A stretch of 64,000 nucleotides of DNA, from NCBI RefSeq assembly GCF_021412625.1, contig NZ_JAKCFI010000004.1, positions 186,001 to 250,000 on the forward strand. The letters are read 5' to 3'. Of this stretch, positions 52,239 to 63,549 are shown piece after piece. A model generated the notes under the pieces. The model ran no database searches. It was not told the origin of the DNA and saw only the letters and a program-made list of their open reading frames with translations. This DNA is from Myxococcus stipitatus. Its GTDB lineage: Bacteria > Myxococcota > Myxococcia > Myxococcales > Myxococcaceae. Each line of letters begins with the position of its first letter. The stretch's first letter is position 1. Both the position numbers and the translations under genes were made by a program.

Positions 52239-52395
52239 ACGCTCGCTCCCATGGCGGGGCCCGGCCGGCTCCGCCCGTCCGGCGCACTATACGGCGCGCC
52301 GCCCCGGCGGCTGACACCACCCTTCCGGCCCGGGGTACCGGAACCGTATTGAACACACGCGCGGCGCGCACCCTTTCCGGCCTAACCTCGCGCTC

Positions 52396-53523
52396 GTGAC
52401 CCACTCGGGACGTAACGCCCTGCGCGCGGCGCGGCGCGTGGTGGTGAAGATCGGCACCAACGCGTTGACGCACGCCACGGGCCGCTTCAATCGCGAGCAC
52501 TTCGAGGCGCTTGGCCAGGACCTCCTCTGGGCGGCCCGGGGCCGCGAGCTGGTGGTCGTGTCCAGCGGCGCCATCGCCCTGGGCGTGGAGCGGCTGGGGC
52601 TGCCCGGCCGCCCTCGGGACATCCCGGGCAAGCAGGCGTGCGCCGCGGTGGGACAGAGCCGCCTCATGCAGGCGTACGAGGACGTGTTCGGAGGGCAGGG
52701 GCACACGGTGGCCCAGGTGCTCCTCACCCACGAGGACGTGCAGGACCGGCGGCGCTACCTCAACGTGAAGCACGCGCTGGAGCGGCTGCTCGCCGCGGGC
52801 GTGGTGCCCGTCATCAACGAGAACGACACGGTCTCCGTGGACGAGCTGAAGTTCGGCGACAACGACACGCTCGCGGGGCTGGTGGCGGGCGTGGTGGAGG
52901 CGGACGCGCTCGTGCTCCTGTCCGACGTGGACGGTCTCCACACGGCCGACCCGCGCAAGGACCCGGGCGCGCGGCTGCTGGAGACGGTGGATCAGGTGAC
53001 CCCCGAGCTCCAGGCGCTGGCGGGCGGTTCCTCCAGCGCCGTGGGCACCGGCGGCATGGCCACCAAGGTCCGCGCCGCCGCGCGCGCCGCGGAGCTGGGC
53101 ATCCCAGGCGTCATCACCTCCGGCGCCGTGCCCGGGCGCCTGCGCGCCGTGCTGGAGGGCCAGGGCGTGGGCACGCTCTTCGAGCCCACCGGAGGCCGTC
53201 GCGGCGCGAGGGCCGCGTGGATCTCCCACGCGCTGCGGCCGCTGGGCGTGCTCACCGTGGACGCGGGCGCGCGCGAGGCCATCGTCACGGGCAAGCGCAG
53301 CCTGCTGCCCAGCGGCGTGCGCGGCGTGGAGGGGGACTTCGGCCGGGGCGACCCGGTGGACCTCGCGGACGAGGCGGGCGCGGTGTTCGCGCGAGGGCTG
53401 GTGACCTACGACGCGCAGGAGCTGCGGCGCATCGCCGGACATCACACGTCCGAAATCGAGCGCGTGCTGGGCTACCGCTACCTGGACGAGGTCGTGCACC
53501 GCGACGACCTGGCGGTGCTGTAG
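52396..53523 (+). CDS. proB: Glutamate 5-kinase with PUA domain
   Basis: This 375-aa enzyme phosphorylates glutamate in the first step of proline synthesis. The amino-acid-kinase domain (about residues 8-260) has VVKIGTNALT, VVVSSGAIALG, INENDTVSVDELKFGDND, LLSDVDGLHTADPR and GTGGMATKVRAA. The C-terminal PUA domain (about 275-370) follows. The GTG start at 52396 is supported by the conserved beginning. proA is not next to it: the following gene is convergent, so proB appears to be a single transcription unit, divergent from hflX. Confidence 0.95.
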   Translation: MTHSGRNALRAARRVVVKIGTNALTHATGRFNREHFEALGQDLLWAARGRELVVVSSGAIALGVERLGLPGRPRDIPGKQACAAVGQSRLMQAYEDVFGGQGHTVAQVLLTHEDVQDRRRYLNVKHALERLLAAGVVPVINENDTVSVDELKFGDNDTLAGLVAGVVEADALVLLSDVDGLHTADPRKDPGARLLETVDQVTPELQALAGGSSSAVGTGGMATKVRAAARAAELGIPGVITSGAVPGRLRAVLEGQGVGTLFEPTGGRRGARAAWISHALRPLGVLTVDAGAREAIVTGKRSLLPSGVRGVEGDFGRGDPVDLADEAGAVFARGLVTYDAQELRRIAGHHTSEIERVLGYRYLDEVVHRDDLAVL

Positions 53524-53547
53524 GGACACGCGCTGGACAGAGGAGGA

Positions 53548-53577
53548 GGCGCCCCGGGCGACGAGGCGCCGGGCGCC
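53548..53577. terminator. Hairpin after proB
   Basis: GGCGCCC (53548-53554) and GGGCGCC (53571-53577) form a 7-bp GC stem with a 16-base loop between the convergent proB and the small secreted protein gene. Confidence 0.4.
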
Positions 53578-53589
53578 GTAACGCGACGG

Positions 53590-54060
53590 CTAGATGGAGC
53601 TGGACGAGGAGCCGCCCGTGCCGGCGTTGTCCTCGGTGAGCTGCATCAGCGCGCGGAACTCCGGCGAGTCCACCTTCATCAAGAGGAGCGACACCTCGAG
53701 CTCGCCGGGCACCCGGCCCAGCTGCAGCTTGCGCTGCTGGCCATGGAGCAGCGCAAGCTCCGAGTGGCCCTTGGCCTCCGGCAGCAGCAGGTCGAGCTGG
53801 AGCATGAACGTCTCGCCGTCCATCTTCGGCATCAGCACCAGCCGGTAGTCCGGCAGGGGAGCGCCCGGACGACGGCGCTCGGCGCGCAGCGTGCGGCCCG
53901 TCTCTCCCAGCAGCTTGGGCTGGGCCACCAGCCGACCGTCGCGCCAGACCTCCACGGCGAAGTAGAGCGGCTCGGCCGCGGCGGTCGCGGGCATCGCTCC
54001 ACACACCCCTCCCACCAGCAGCGCCAGCCCGGCAACCACGTTACGGAAGGTGCGGTTCAT
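53590..54060 (-). CDS. Small secreted protein of unknown function
   Basis: This 156-aa protein has a signal peptide (about residues 1-29, ending TAAAEP) from ATG 54060, with GAGGGA upstream on the minus strand. The mature part is beta-rich: PLYFAVEVWRDGRLVAQPKLL and FMLQLDLLLPEA, then GELEVSLLLMKVD, and a Ser-rich tail. It has no Cys and no catalytic motif. A periplasmic role is likely. The 246-base divergent region to the WYL gene contains several short inverted repeats (for example CAGG and CCTG six bases apart at about 54167-54180). Confidence 0.7.
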   Translation of the reverse strand: MNRTFRNVVAGLALLVGGVCGAMPATAAAEPLYFAVEVWRDGRLVAQPKLLGETGRTLRAERRRPGAPLPDYRLVLMPKMDGETFMLQLDLLLPEAKGHSELALLHGQQRKLQLGRVPGELEVSLLLMKVDSPEFRALMQLTEDNAGTGGSSSSSI

Positions 54061-54306
54061 GGTGAGGTCCCTCGTGAAGCCGGTGCAGGAATACCCCAAG
54101 TCGAACCCATAGTGCGAGCCCCCCGTCCGAGGTCGTCTGTTTCCAGTCCAACTGGCAAGTTTCATACAGGAGATTACCTGCTTGCCTGTTCAGTGAAGGC
54201 CGGCTAACTGGCTGCACCCGGGCGGGCCCGGCGCCTGTTGATGGCCGTCGCGTGCCCCTTCCTTGACCCCCCGGGGTCCGCCCGGCATCGTCGCCGATCT
54301 TCCCGA

Positions 54307-55332
54307 ATGGACCGCACCGAACGCATCCTCGACCTCGTGGCCCTCCTGCTCGACGCGCGCGAGCCCATCTCCTGGGCCGAGCTGCGCGAGCACTTCCCCG
54401 CCGACTACGGTGGCTCCGACGACGCCGCCGAGCGCAAGTTCGAGCGCGACAAGGCGGAGCTGGTGGAGCTGGGCTTCCCCCTGACGTACGTCCAGGGCGA
54501 CGACGAACGCCGCGACGGCTACATCGTCGACCGCGACGCCTACTACCTGCCGGAGGCGGACCTCACGAAGGAGGAGCTGGCCGTGCTGTACGCCGCCGGC
54601 TCCGCCGCGCTCGCCTCCGGGGCGTTCCCCGGCCGTGACGACCTGGCGCACGCGCTGCGGAAGATCGGCTTCTTCGCCGGCGAGTCGCTGCCCACGCCGC
54701 GCGTGCGGATGGAGCTGGGCTCCGTGCAGGCCGGACAGGAGAAGGAGGTCTCCGCGCGCCTGGAGCAGCTGTGGGACGCCTGCGCGGGGCGCAAGTGGGT
54801 GGAGCTGACGTACGCCAGCCCCAAGCACCCGGGCACGACCCAGCGGCGCGTGGACCCGTACGGCCTGGCGCTGCGACGCGGCGTGTGGACGCTGGTGGGC
54901 CACTGCCACCTGCGCGGCGGGCTGCGGACGTTCCACGTCCACCGCGTCCGGGAGCTGAAGGTGAACACCGCGCGGCCCCGCACGCCGGACTTCCAGGTGC
55001 CGGAGGACTTCTCGTTGGACAACCACGTGGCGTACTTCCCGTGGCAGCACCGCTTCCACGCGCCGGTGGAGGTGACGCTGCGGCTGTCGGGGGCGCTGTC
55101 CTCGCGCGCGGCGGGGCTGTTCCCGGGCGCCGCGCTGGAGCCGCTGGAGGCGGGCGTCACGCGGGCCCGGTTGCCGGTGTCGTTCCTGGACGGGCTGGCG
55201 CGCTTCTGCCTCTCGCTGGGGCCGGACTGCCTCGTGGAGGGCCCGGAGAGCGCGCAAGCGCGGCTGCGGGAGATGGGCGCGCGGGTCGTCAACCGGCACG
55301 CGGACGCGCAGGAAGACAAGGTGAGCGCATGA
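54307..55332 (+). CDS. WYL-domain transcriptional regulator, first of a tandem pair
   Basis: This is 341 aa from ATG 54307, which has no Shine-Dalgarno site. An N-terminal helix-turn-helix region (about residues 3-65, TERILDLVALLLDAREPIS ... ERKFERDKAELVELGF) is followed by a WYL domain (about 140-230) with WVELTYAS, RVDPYGLALRRGVWTLVGHC and FHVHRVRELKV. The C-terminal extension is typical. Tandem WYL proteins resemble the actinobacterial PafB/PafC pair that activates DNA-damage genes; WYL domains can sense nucleic-acid ligands. It is coupled to the second WYL gene by an ATGA overlap. The equation with PafB is by architecture only. Confidence 0.85.
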   Translation: MDRTERILDLVALLLDAREPISWAELREHFPADYGGSDDAAERKFERDKAELVELGFPLTYVQGDDERRDGYIVDRDAYYLPEADLTKEELAVLYAAGSAALASGAFPGRDDLAHALRKIGFFAGESLPTPRVRMELGSVQAGQEKEVSARLEQLWDACAGRKWVELTYASPKHPGTTQRRVDPYGLALRRGVWTLVGHCHLRGGLRTFHVHRVRELKVNTARPRTPDFQVPEDFSLDNHVAYFPWQHRFHAPVEVTLRLSGALSSRAAGLFPGAALEPLEAGVTRARLPVSFLDGLARFCLSLGPDCLVEGPESAQARLREMGARVVNRHADAQEDKVSA

Positions 55333-56258
55333 GCAACGTCCACGAGCGGCTCCGCCGCCTGCTGTTCCTCGTCCCGTACGTGTCCAAGCACCCCGGCGTC
55401 ACGGTGGAGGCGCTCGCGCGCGCCCTCAACGTCAGCCGGGAGGACCTGCTGGAGGAGCTGGACCTGCTCACCTGCGTGGGCCGGCCCCCCTTCAACCCCG
55501 ACGACTACATCGACATCTACGTGGACAACGACCGCGTCTACGTGGACCTGGATCAACGCCTGTTCGCGCCGCCCCGGCTGACCGCGGGAGAGGCCGCCGC
55601 GCTGGCCGCCGCCGCGGAGCTGCTCCGCCCGGCCGCCGGCGACGCGCTCCAGGGGGCGCTCCAGAAGCTGGAGAAGGTGCTGCCCCCCCAGGTGCGGGAG
55701 CGCTACCGGGAGATGTACCGGAAGATCGACGCCTCCGCCGAGGCGCCCCAGGCCCTGGGGCCACTCACCCGCGCGATTCTCGAGAGGCGGGAGGTGACCT
55801 TCGGCTACGCCAGCCCCGGCCGGGCCCCGGAGCCCCGCCGGGTGCGTCCATATGAGCTGCTCAGCCACCGGGGACAGTGGTATCTCCAGGGTTTCTGTCA
55901 TACCCGGCAGGACGCGCGGCTGTTCCGCCTGGACCGCATGGAGGATCTCGCCGTCACCGACACGCCGTTCCAGCCCCCGCCCGATGCCCGGGCGGATGTC
56001 CCCAACCCCGCGCGCAGCCGCTCCGACGTGGCCGTCCGCGTCCGCTTCTCCCCCGTGGCCGCTCCCTATGTGAAGGAACGCTTCGGCCAGGATGCCCGCC
56101 CGCTGTCCGACGGGGGCGTGGAGGTCCTCGTCGCCGGCGACAGCGAGCGCTGGCTGACGCAGTGGGTGCTCTCCTTCGGGGGCGAGGCGGAGGTGGTGGA
56201 ACCCGGCTCCGCGCGAGCCGCCGTTGCCCGCGCGGCCCGTGCCTCGATAGGATTGTAG
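55329..56258 (+). CDS. WYL-domain transcriptional regulator, second of a tandem pair
   Basis: This is 309 aa from ATG 55329 overlapping the first WYL stop. The helix-turn-helix (about residues 5-60, VPYVSKHPGVTVEALARALN, VSREDLLEELDLL) is PafC-like. The WYL region (about 140-225) has EVTFGYAS, RRVRPYELLSHRGQWYLQG and LFRLDRMEDLAV. A C-terminal domain with VKERFGQDARPLSD and WVLSFGGEAEVVEP follows. It probably forms a heterodimer with its neighbour. An FHA membrane protein gene follows after six bases, so the two regulators and that protein are likely one operon. Confidence 0.87.
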   Translation: MSNVHERLRRLLFLVPYVSKHPGVTVEALARALNVSREDLLEELDLLTCVGRPPFNPDDYIDIYVDNDRVYVDLDQRLFAPPRLTAGEAAALAAAAELLRPAAGDALQGALQKLEKVLPPQVRERYREMYRKIDASAEAPQALGPLTRAILERREVTFGYASPGRAPEPRRVRPYELLSHRGQWYLQGFCHTRQDARLFRLDRMEDLAVTDTPFQPPPDARADVPNPARSRSDVAVRVRFSPVAAPYVKERFGQDARPLSDGGVEVLVAGDSERWLTQWVLSFGGEAEVVEPGSARAAVARAARASIGL

Positions 56259-56264
56259 GGCCCC

Positions 56265-57851
56265 ATGCCTTTCCAGCTGACGATCTCCGAGGGAAAAGAC
56301 GCCGGCAAGGAGTTCGTCTTCGACCAGGACTCCGTGCTCATCGGTCGTACGTCCGAATGCGACGTCGTGCTGTACGACCCCGGTGTGTCGCGACGTCACT
56401 GCCGCCTGTTCCTGGACGGTGACAACTACAGCGTCGAGGACCAGGGGAGCGCCAACGGCACCCTGCTCAACGGCTCCGCGGTCCAGACGCAGACCCTGGA
56501 GGACGGCGACAAGCTGACCCTCGGGCCGGTGACGTTCGTCTTCACGCTGATGACCAGCGAGCCCGCCACGGGCGAGAACGAGATTCCACCCGACGAGGGC
56601 GCGGGCAGCACGCGCATCGTCTCCGTCGACGCCCTCAAGCGGCAGCGCAACAAGGGCGTGGCCCTGGCCCCGGACGGCGCCGACGAGAGCGCCCTGGAGC
56701 AGATGCGGCAGGGCGCCACCCGCAACAACCTCCGCGCGCTGCGTCCGGCCGGGGGCTCCAGCGGCTCGCGTCAGGCCGTGCCCGCCCCCGAGGAGCCGGC
56801 GGCCATGGAGCGCGCGTCCTCGGCCCCGCCGGCCCGGCGCCCTCCCGCGGGCGCGAGCGCCCCGGTCCGCGCGCGCCCCGCGTCCGGTGGCGCCGGCAGC
56901 GCCCTGTCCGCCGCCGAGCGCGCCCGCATCCGGCGTGAATCCCCCGGCATGGTGGCGAGCGCCAAGCTGTTCTGGGCGGACGCCAGCAACGCGGTGCGCA
57001 GCGGCATCATCGGCGGTGGCGTGGCCGTGGTGCTGGGCCTGTTCGGCCTGCTGTACTGGCTGGTGCTCAACGACCCGGACGCCAACCGCCCGGTGGGCGA
57101 GGAGCCCTCCGTCCTCAGCCAGCAGCCCATCCGCGACTCGTTCGGCCTGGGGCCGGACGTGACGTGGACCCGGGCGGACATGAAGATCTTCGAGTGGGAG
57201 TACACCGCCGCCACGCGCGCGGTGGTCATCCTCCACTACCAGGCCCAGAACATCTCCAAGGACGAGGTGGTGGTGAGCGTCAACGGCGTGGACGTGGGCA
57301 AGGTGCCCCCGGACACGCTGGCCAGCCAGGACCGCTCGCTGGAGCTGATGATTCCGTCGCAGCAGCTCAAGAAGGGCGTGCCCAACCGCATCGTCTTCGA
57401 CAACGCCAAGAACCCGCCCGGCGAGGACACGTGGAAGATCTGGAACGTGTGGGTGGAGCGGGCCCTGTTGCCGGACCTGCTGCCGGAGGAGCTGCTGCGC
57501 CAGGCCAGCGAGTCCTACAAGCGCGGCCGCAAGAACAACGACACGCCGGACATCGGCGCCCGCAACCGCTACGAGGCGTGGAAGTCCTTCCGCGAGGCGT
57601 GGCTGATGCTGGAGGCCCACCCGGAGCCCAAGCCGGACCTCTACTACGAGTCCCAGGAGCGCATGAAGGCCGCGCAGCAGGAGCTGGACCGCACCTGCGC
57701 CAAGCTGCTGCTGGAGGTCGAGGGCTACTACAACCAGGGCAACTACAAGGGCGCCTCCGCCACCCTGGACCACGTGAAGCAGTACTTCCCGGAGTACGAC
57801 CAGCCCTGCGCCACGCGCGCGGAGAACAAGCGCGCCGAGTACGGGCTGTAG
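56265..57851 (+). CDS. FHA-domain protein with one membrane helix and a C-terminal domain
   Basis: This is a 528-aa protein. The FHA domain (about residues 20-80) has VLIGRTSECDVVL, SRRHCRLFL and GSANGTLLNG, all the phosphothreonine-binding positions. A Pro/Ala/Arg-rich linker (about 100-235) precedes one membrane helix (about 247-268, VAVVLGLFGLLYWLVL). The outer part (about 300-400) is a beta domain (AVVILHYQAQNISKDEVVVS), followed by helices with TPR-like character near the end (EGYYNQGNYKGASATLDHVKQY). The FHA end should face the cytoplasm and read Ser/Thr kinase output. Co-transcription with two WYL regulators suggests a phospho-signalling link, which is inference. A strong hairpin follows. 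Confidence 0.83.
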   Translation: MPFQLTISEGKDAGKEFVFDQDSVLIGRTSECDVVLYDPGVSRRHCRLFLDGDNYSVEDQGSANGTLLNGSAVQTQTLEDGDKLTLGPVTFVFTLMTSEPATGENEIPPDEGAGSTRIVSVDALKRQRNKGVALAPDGADESALEQMRQGATRNNLRALRPAGGSSGSRQAVPAPEEPAAMERASSAPPARRPPAGASAPVRARPASGGAGSALSAAERARIRRESPGMVASAKLFWADASNAVRSGIIGGGVAVVLGLFGLLYWLVLNDPDANRPVGEEPSVLSQQPIRDSFGLGPDVTWTRADMKIFEWEYTAATRAVVILHYQAQNISKDEVVVSVNGVDVGKVPPDTLASQDRSLELMIPSQQLKKGVPNRIVFDNAKNPPGEDTWKIWNVWVERALLPDLLPEELLRQASESYKRGRKNNDTPDIGARNRYEAWKSFREAWLMLEAHPEPKPDLYYESQERMKAAQQELDRTCAKLLLEVEGYYNQGNYKGASATLDHVKQYFPEYDQPCATRAENKRAEYGL

Positions 57852-57875
57852 TCCACGGCCCCGGTTCGAGGGGTT

Positions 57876-57899
57876 GCACCGTCCGGTGACGGACGGTGC
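57876..57899 (+). terminator. GUGA-tetraloop hairpin after the FHA gene
   Basis: GCACCGTCCG (57876-57885) and CGGACGGTGC (57890-57899) form a perfect 10-bp stem with the four-base loop GTGA, a GNRA-type tetraloop, 25 bases after the stop. No T tract follows. Confidence 0.6.
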
Positions 57900-57973
57900 G
57901 AAGCCGCCGGGCCTCCTGCCAGGCGGGGCCTCGGGTTGCCGGCTCGCGAGGGCATCCTCACCGTAAGGTCGCC

Positions 57974-59239
57974 ATGCGCGACCTGGAGCTGTTGGGCGAG
58001 AGGGCGGCGGTTTCCAGCGAGGAGGCACCCCGGACCGTCTGCGCCTCGGGGCTGCCGCCCCCGCGGGCGCCCGCGTGGAGTCCGGGCGTCTCCGGGCTGC
58101 TGCTGGCCCGGTACTACCTGCCGCGCAGCCACGCCCTGACGCGGGGCAACGCGTGCCAGCTGCTGCGCGACGGCGTGGAGGCGTACCCCGCCATGCTGGA
58201 CGCCATCCGCCGGGCGCGGCGCTACATCCGCCTGGAGACGTACATGTTCCTCACCGACGCGGTGGGGACGCTGTTCGGCGAGGCGCTCGCGGAGGCCGCC
58301 GAGCGCGGCGTGCACGTGAAGGTGCTCTACGACGCGGTGGGCTCGTGGACGAGCCGGCGCGCGTACTTCGACGAGCTGCGGCGGCGCGGGGTGGACATCC
58401 GCCCCTTCAAGCCCTTCAGCCTGGCCCGGGGCTGGCGCCACCTGCTGCGCCGGGACCACCGGAAGATCCTCGTCGTCGACGGCGAGGTGGCCTTCACGGG
58501 CGGGGTGAACATCGCCGCGCACTGGGCGCCGGTGGGGGAGGGCGGCGGCTGGCGCGACGACGTGCTGCGCATCGAGGGCCCCGCCGTGCATGCCCTGGAG
58601 CGGCGCTTCGGGGCCTCGTGGCGGATGATGTTCCAGGACCGCGTCCACCGCTGGGCCGCCGGCCTGCGCCGGACGCAGCGCCCGGTGGCGCGGACCTGGC
58701 GGGGGCCGGTGGGGCTGGCCGTCCTGTCCAGCCGCCGGGGCATCCACCGGGCGTACCTGCACGCCATCCACCGGGCCCGGCGCAGCGTGCTCATCGCCGC
58801 GGCGTACTTCGTCCCGGACCGGCGGATGGTGGCCGCGCTACGGGAGGCCGCCCTGCGGGGCGTGGAGGTCCGCCTGCTGCTCAACGCCCGCAGCGACCAT
58901 CCCCTCCTGGAGTTCGGCACCCGTGCCTTCTACGAGAAGCTGCTCGGGGCCGGCGTGCGCATCTTCGAATGGCAGCGCGGGGTGCTCCACGCCAAGACGG
59001 CCGTCGTCGACGGGGCCTGGGGCACCATCGGCTCGTTCAACCTGGAGCGGCTCAGCCTCGCCTTCAACCACGAGGTGAACGCGGTCTTCGCCGACCCCCA
59101 GCTGGGGCGCCAGTTGGAGGACTCCTTCCGGGCGGACTGCGGCGACTGTCGGGAGGTGACCCTGGCCGAGTTCCGCCGTCGCCCCTTCTGGCACCGGTGG
59201 ATGGAGCGGTTGTTGTACGCCTGTCGCAAGTGGCTCTGA
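57974..59239 (+). CDS. Phospholipase D-like cardiolipin synthase-type enzyme
   Basis: This is a 421-aa protein with two HKD motifs: HRKILVVDGEVAFTGG with His162 and HAKTAVVDGAWGTIGS with His339. ARRYIRLETYMF and ARRSVLIAAAYFVPD are further family blocks before each site. There is no N-terminal membrane helix pair, so it resembles ClsB-type synthases, which condense phosphatidylglycerol or transfer phosphatidyl groups at the inner membrane. The C-terminal basic, aromatic stretch (RRRPFWHRWMERLLYACRKWL-like) could bind the membrane. ATG 57974 has AAGGT upstream. It lies alone between two hairpin/promoter regions. Confidence 0.88.
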   Translation: MRDLELLGERAAVSSEEAPRTVCASGLPPPRAPAWSPGVSGLLLARYYLPRSHALTRGNACQLLRDGVEAYPAMLDAIRRARRYIRLETYMFLTDAVGTLFGEALAEAAERGVHVKVLYDAVGSWTSRRAYFDELRRRGVDIRPFKPFSLARGWRHLLRRDHRKILVVDGEVAFTGGVNIAAHWAPVGEGGGWRDDVLRIEGPAVHALERRFGASWRMMFQDRVHRWAAGLRRTQRPVARTWRGPVGLAVLSSRRGIHRAYLHAIHRARRSVLIAAAYFVPDRRMVAALREAALRGVEVRLLLNARSDHPLLEFGTRAFYEKLLGAGVRIFEWQRGVLHAKTAVVDGAWGTIGSFNLERLSLAFNHEVNAVFADPQLGRQLEDSFRADCGDCREVTLAEFRRRPFWHRWMERLLYACRKWL

Positions 59240-59375
59240 GCCACCGGCGCGTCACACGGGGGAGACACGCGGGGCCACCCGGTCCATTCCCCCAGCGGGA
59301 CGCATGGTTGCGATGAGCGGCGCTGGACCCTTGCTGGCTCAACCGTCCAGCCTCGGATGCCCGTGCAGGAACCCT

Positions 59376-59404
59376 TTGCAACGCGTCAAAGGCGAGCCTA
59401 GAAG
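59376..59404 (+). promoter_or_regulatory. Candidate sigma70-type promoter of acnA
   Basis: TTGCAA (59376-59381) and TAGAAG (59399-59404) are separated by 17 bases. The start point would be near 59411, giving a 27-base leader with GAAGGG as ribosome site before ATG 59438. Confidence 0.4.
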
Positions 59405-59437
59405 TCCCCACATCCTGCGCATGGAAGGGCACCGCAC

Positions 59438-62173
<2,736 letters not shown>

Positions 62174-62224
62174 TCCCGGAACAGAGGCGCGCACCCGCTT
62201 TCCTCGGTGGGTGCGTGCGCACCG

Positions 62225-62258
62225 CGGCCCGGAGCGTCCCTCGCGGCGCTCCGGGCCG
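62225..62258. terminator. Strong hairpin after acnA
   Basis: CGGCCCGGAGCG (62225-62236) and CGCTCCGGGCCG (62247-62258) form a perfect 12-bp stem with a 10-base loop. A second, 10-bp hairpin with one G-U pair lies just upstream (about 62191-62220). It probably terminates both acnA and the convergent HD gene. Confidence 0.65.
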
Positions 62259-62266
62259 TCGTGTCT

Positions 62267-62689
62267 TCAGGGGTCGCGCAGGCGCGCCCAGGCGGCGCGG
62301 TAGCGGGCCAGCCGCTCGGTGTCCCTGGCCGTCACCGCCGTCAGCCGGCGCACGTCCATGTTGTCCTCCAGGTCCGCCAGCTTCACCCTTCGCGCGAGCG
62401 CGTCCGGCCGCAGCCGCTCGATGAAGGCCTCGTACGTCTCGCCCTCGCGCCGCGTGAGGTTGTCGAGCGCGCGCAGCACCGGCTCCGCGTAGCCGGCCTC
62501 GCGCAGCTTCTCCAGCGTCCACGGCGTGTCCTCCACCACGTCGTGCAGCACGGCGACGGTGCGCTCCTCCTCCGTCTCCAGCTTCAGCATCAGCCGCAGC
62601 GGGTGCAGCACGTAGGGCTGTCCGGCCTTGTCTCGTTGGCCGCGGTGGGCCTGCACCGCCAGGGCGATGGCGTCTTCGAGCGTGGACAT
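62267..62689 (-). CDS. HD-domain protein related to the RelA/SpoT hydrolase domain
   Basis: This 140-aa single-domain protein starts at ATG 62689 with AGGAGG upstream on the minus strand. It has the (p)ppGpp-hydrolase style HD pattern: AHRGQRDKAGQPYVLHP with metal-binding His29, AVLHDVVEDT with His49-Asp50, and KLADLEDNM for the last Asp. Only the hydrolase-like domain is present, with no synthetase, TGS or ACT part, as in MESH1-like small alarmone hydrolases. It may therefore degrade (p)ppGpp or a related nucleotide, but other HD phosphohydrolases share this pattern. The 276 bases to the next gene (62690-62965) show no feature I can support. Confidence 0.8.
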   Translation of the reverse strand: MSTLEDAIALAVQAHRGQRDKAGQPYVLHPLRLMLKLETEEERTVAVLHDVVEDTPWTLEKLREAGYAEPVLRALDNLTRREGETYEAFIERLRPDALARRVKLADLEDNMDVRRLTAVTARDTERLARYRAAWARLRDP

Positions 62690-62965
62690 TCCAGGGTCCT
62701 CCTGATGGGCGAGCCCCGGGAGCGTCCCCGCCGCGCGCGGCGTCCGGCAATCCCAGGGCTTCGGTTGTGGTTGGCGGCGCCATCGCCCGAGGTGTCCTGG
62801 GCGCGGTCGCGGCCTCCTCCACCGTTGTAGCCGAGCGGGCCCTCCAGCGCGAGCGGGGCGGGGGCCTGGCTCCCATCGGCGCGACGTGGACGCGGCGTCC
62901 GGGAGATGCACACCGGGGCTGCTGGCGTGGCGCCGCGCTCCCTCACGCGTCGCGTGGCGCGCGGC

Positions 62966-63343
62966 TCACCAGTCGCCCTTGCTGCCGCGCAGGGACTTCT
63001 TCTCCGACGTGCGCTTCTTGCCCTCCAGCCGGCGGCGCTTGGAGCCGGCGGTGGGGCGGGTGGCCCGGCGCACCTTGGGGACGAAGGTGAGGGCGCGCAG
63101 GCCCTCGCGCAGCCGCTCCAAGGCGACGCCCTTGTTCTGCACCTGGCTGCGGCGCTCGGTCGCGGTGACGGACAGCTCCGTCGCGCCGTGCGTGAGCCTC
63201 ACGCCACTGGCGGTGGTGTTGCGGTGCTGGCCCCCGGGACCGGAGGCGATGAAGTAGTCCACTTCGCACGTCTTGAGCAGCGCCTCGTCGTCGAGCGAGA
63301 GCGCCTCGTGTGCGGCCTGGCGGCGTGCTGGTGAAATGGTCAT
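62966..63343 (-). CDS. GGQ-domain ribosome-rescue-type protein (ArfB/C12orf65-like)
   Basis: This 125-aa protein has the peptidyl-tRNA hydrolysis motif GGQ at residues 37-39 within IASGPGGQHRN, then ASGVRLTH, as in class I release factor domain III. It lacks codon-recognition domains. The C-terminal 40 residues are strongly basic (SKRRRLEGKKRTSEKK), like the tail by which ArfB enters the empty mRNA channel of stalled ribosomes. The size is close to ArfB (about 140 aa). The HRN after GGQ is more like the mitochondrial C12orf65/release-factor-like group than canonical ArfB. ATG 63343 has GAGG upstream. It probably rescues stalled ribosomes or nascent chains on large subunits. Confidence 0.85.
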   Translation of the reverse strand: MTISPARRQAAHEALSLDDEALLKTCEVDYFIASGPGGQHRNTTASGVRLTHGATELSVTATERRSQVQNKGVALERLREGLRALTFVPKVRRATRPTAGSKRRRLEGKKRTSEKKSLRGSKGDW

Positions 63344-63496
63344 GGCGTTCCTCAAGGTAGCCCCCGACGACGCCTGTGCGCACCGTCTGACCGCGCCGGG
63401 CCTCCTCCCCCATGCCCCCTCGCCGGGCCAGCCGGCCGGGCGCGGCATCCAGGGACTCTCTCAATGAGCGGGTGAGACTCTCGATTTGATAGATAT

Positions 63497-63549
63497 GGCC
63501 ACTCCTTGGCGGGCCATCTCAAGTAATTTCAAAGGGTTGAGGAGTGGCC
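63497..63549 (+). promoter_or_regulatory. Inverted repeat and possible promoter upstream of yceI
   Basis: GGCCACTCCT (63497-63506) and AGGAGTGGCC (63540-63549) are perfect 10-bp arms 33 bases apart in an unusually AT-rich stretch. TTGAGG (63537-63542) overlaps the right arm and is followed after 17 bases by TCTATG (63560-63565), a weak sigma70-type promoter for the gene at 63600. The arms could be paired operator half-sites. The rest of the 63344-63599 gap shows nothing else. Confidence 0.35.

Noticed and set aside
54307..56258. Calling the WYL pair pafB and pafC
   Set aside because: Architecture is similar, but no proteasome or Pup genes are nearby and the lineage differs, so symbols were withheld.
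62690..62965. Possible small gene or tRNA in the gap
   Set aside because: Frames here are short and Arg/Ala-rich without ribosome sites, and no cloverleaf with a TTC-type T loop could be found by eye.
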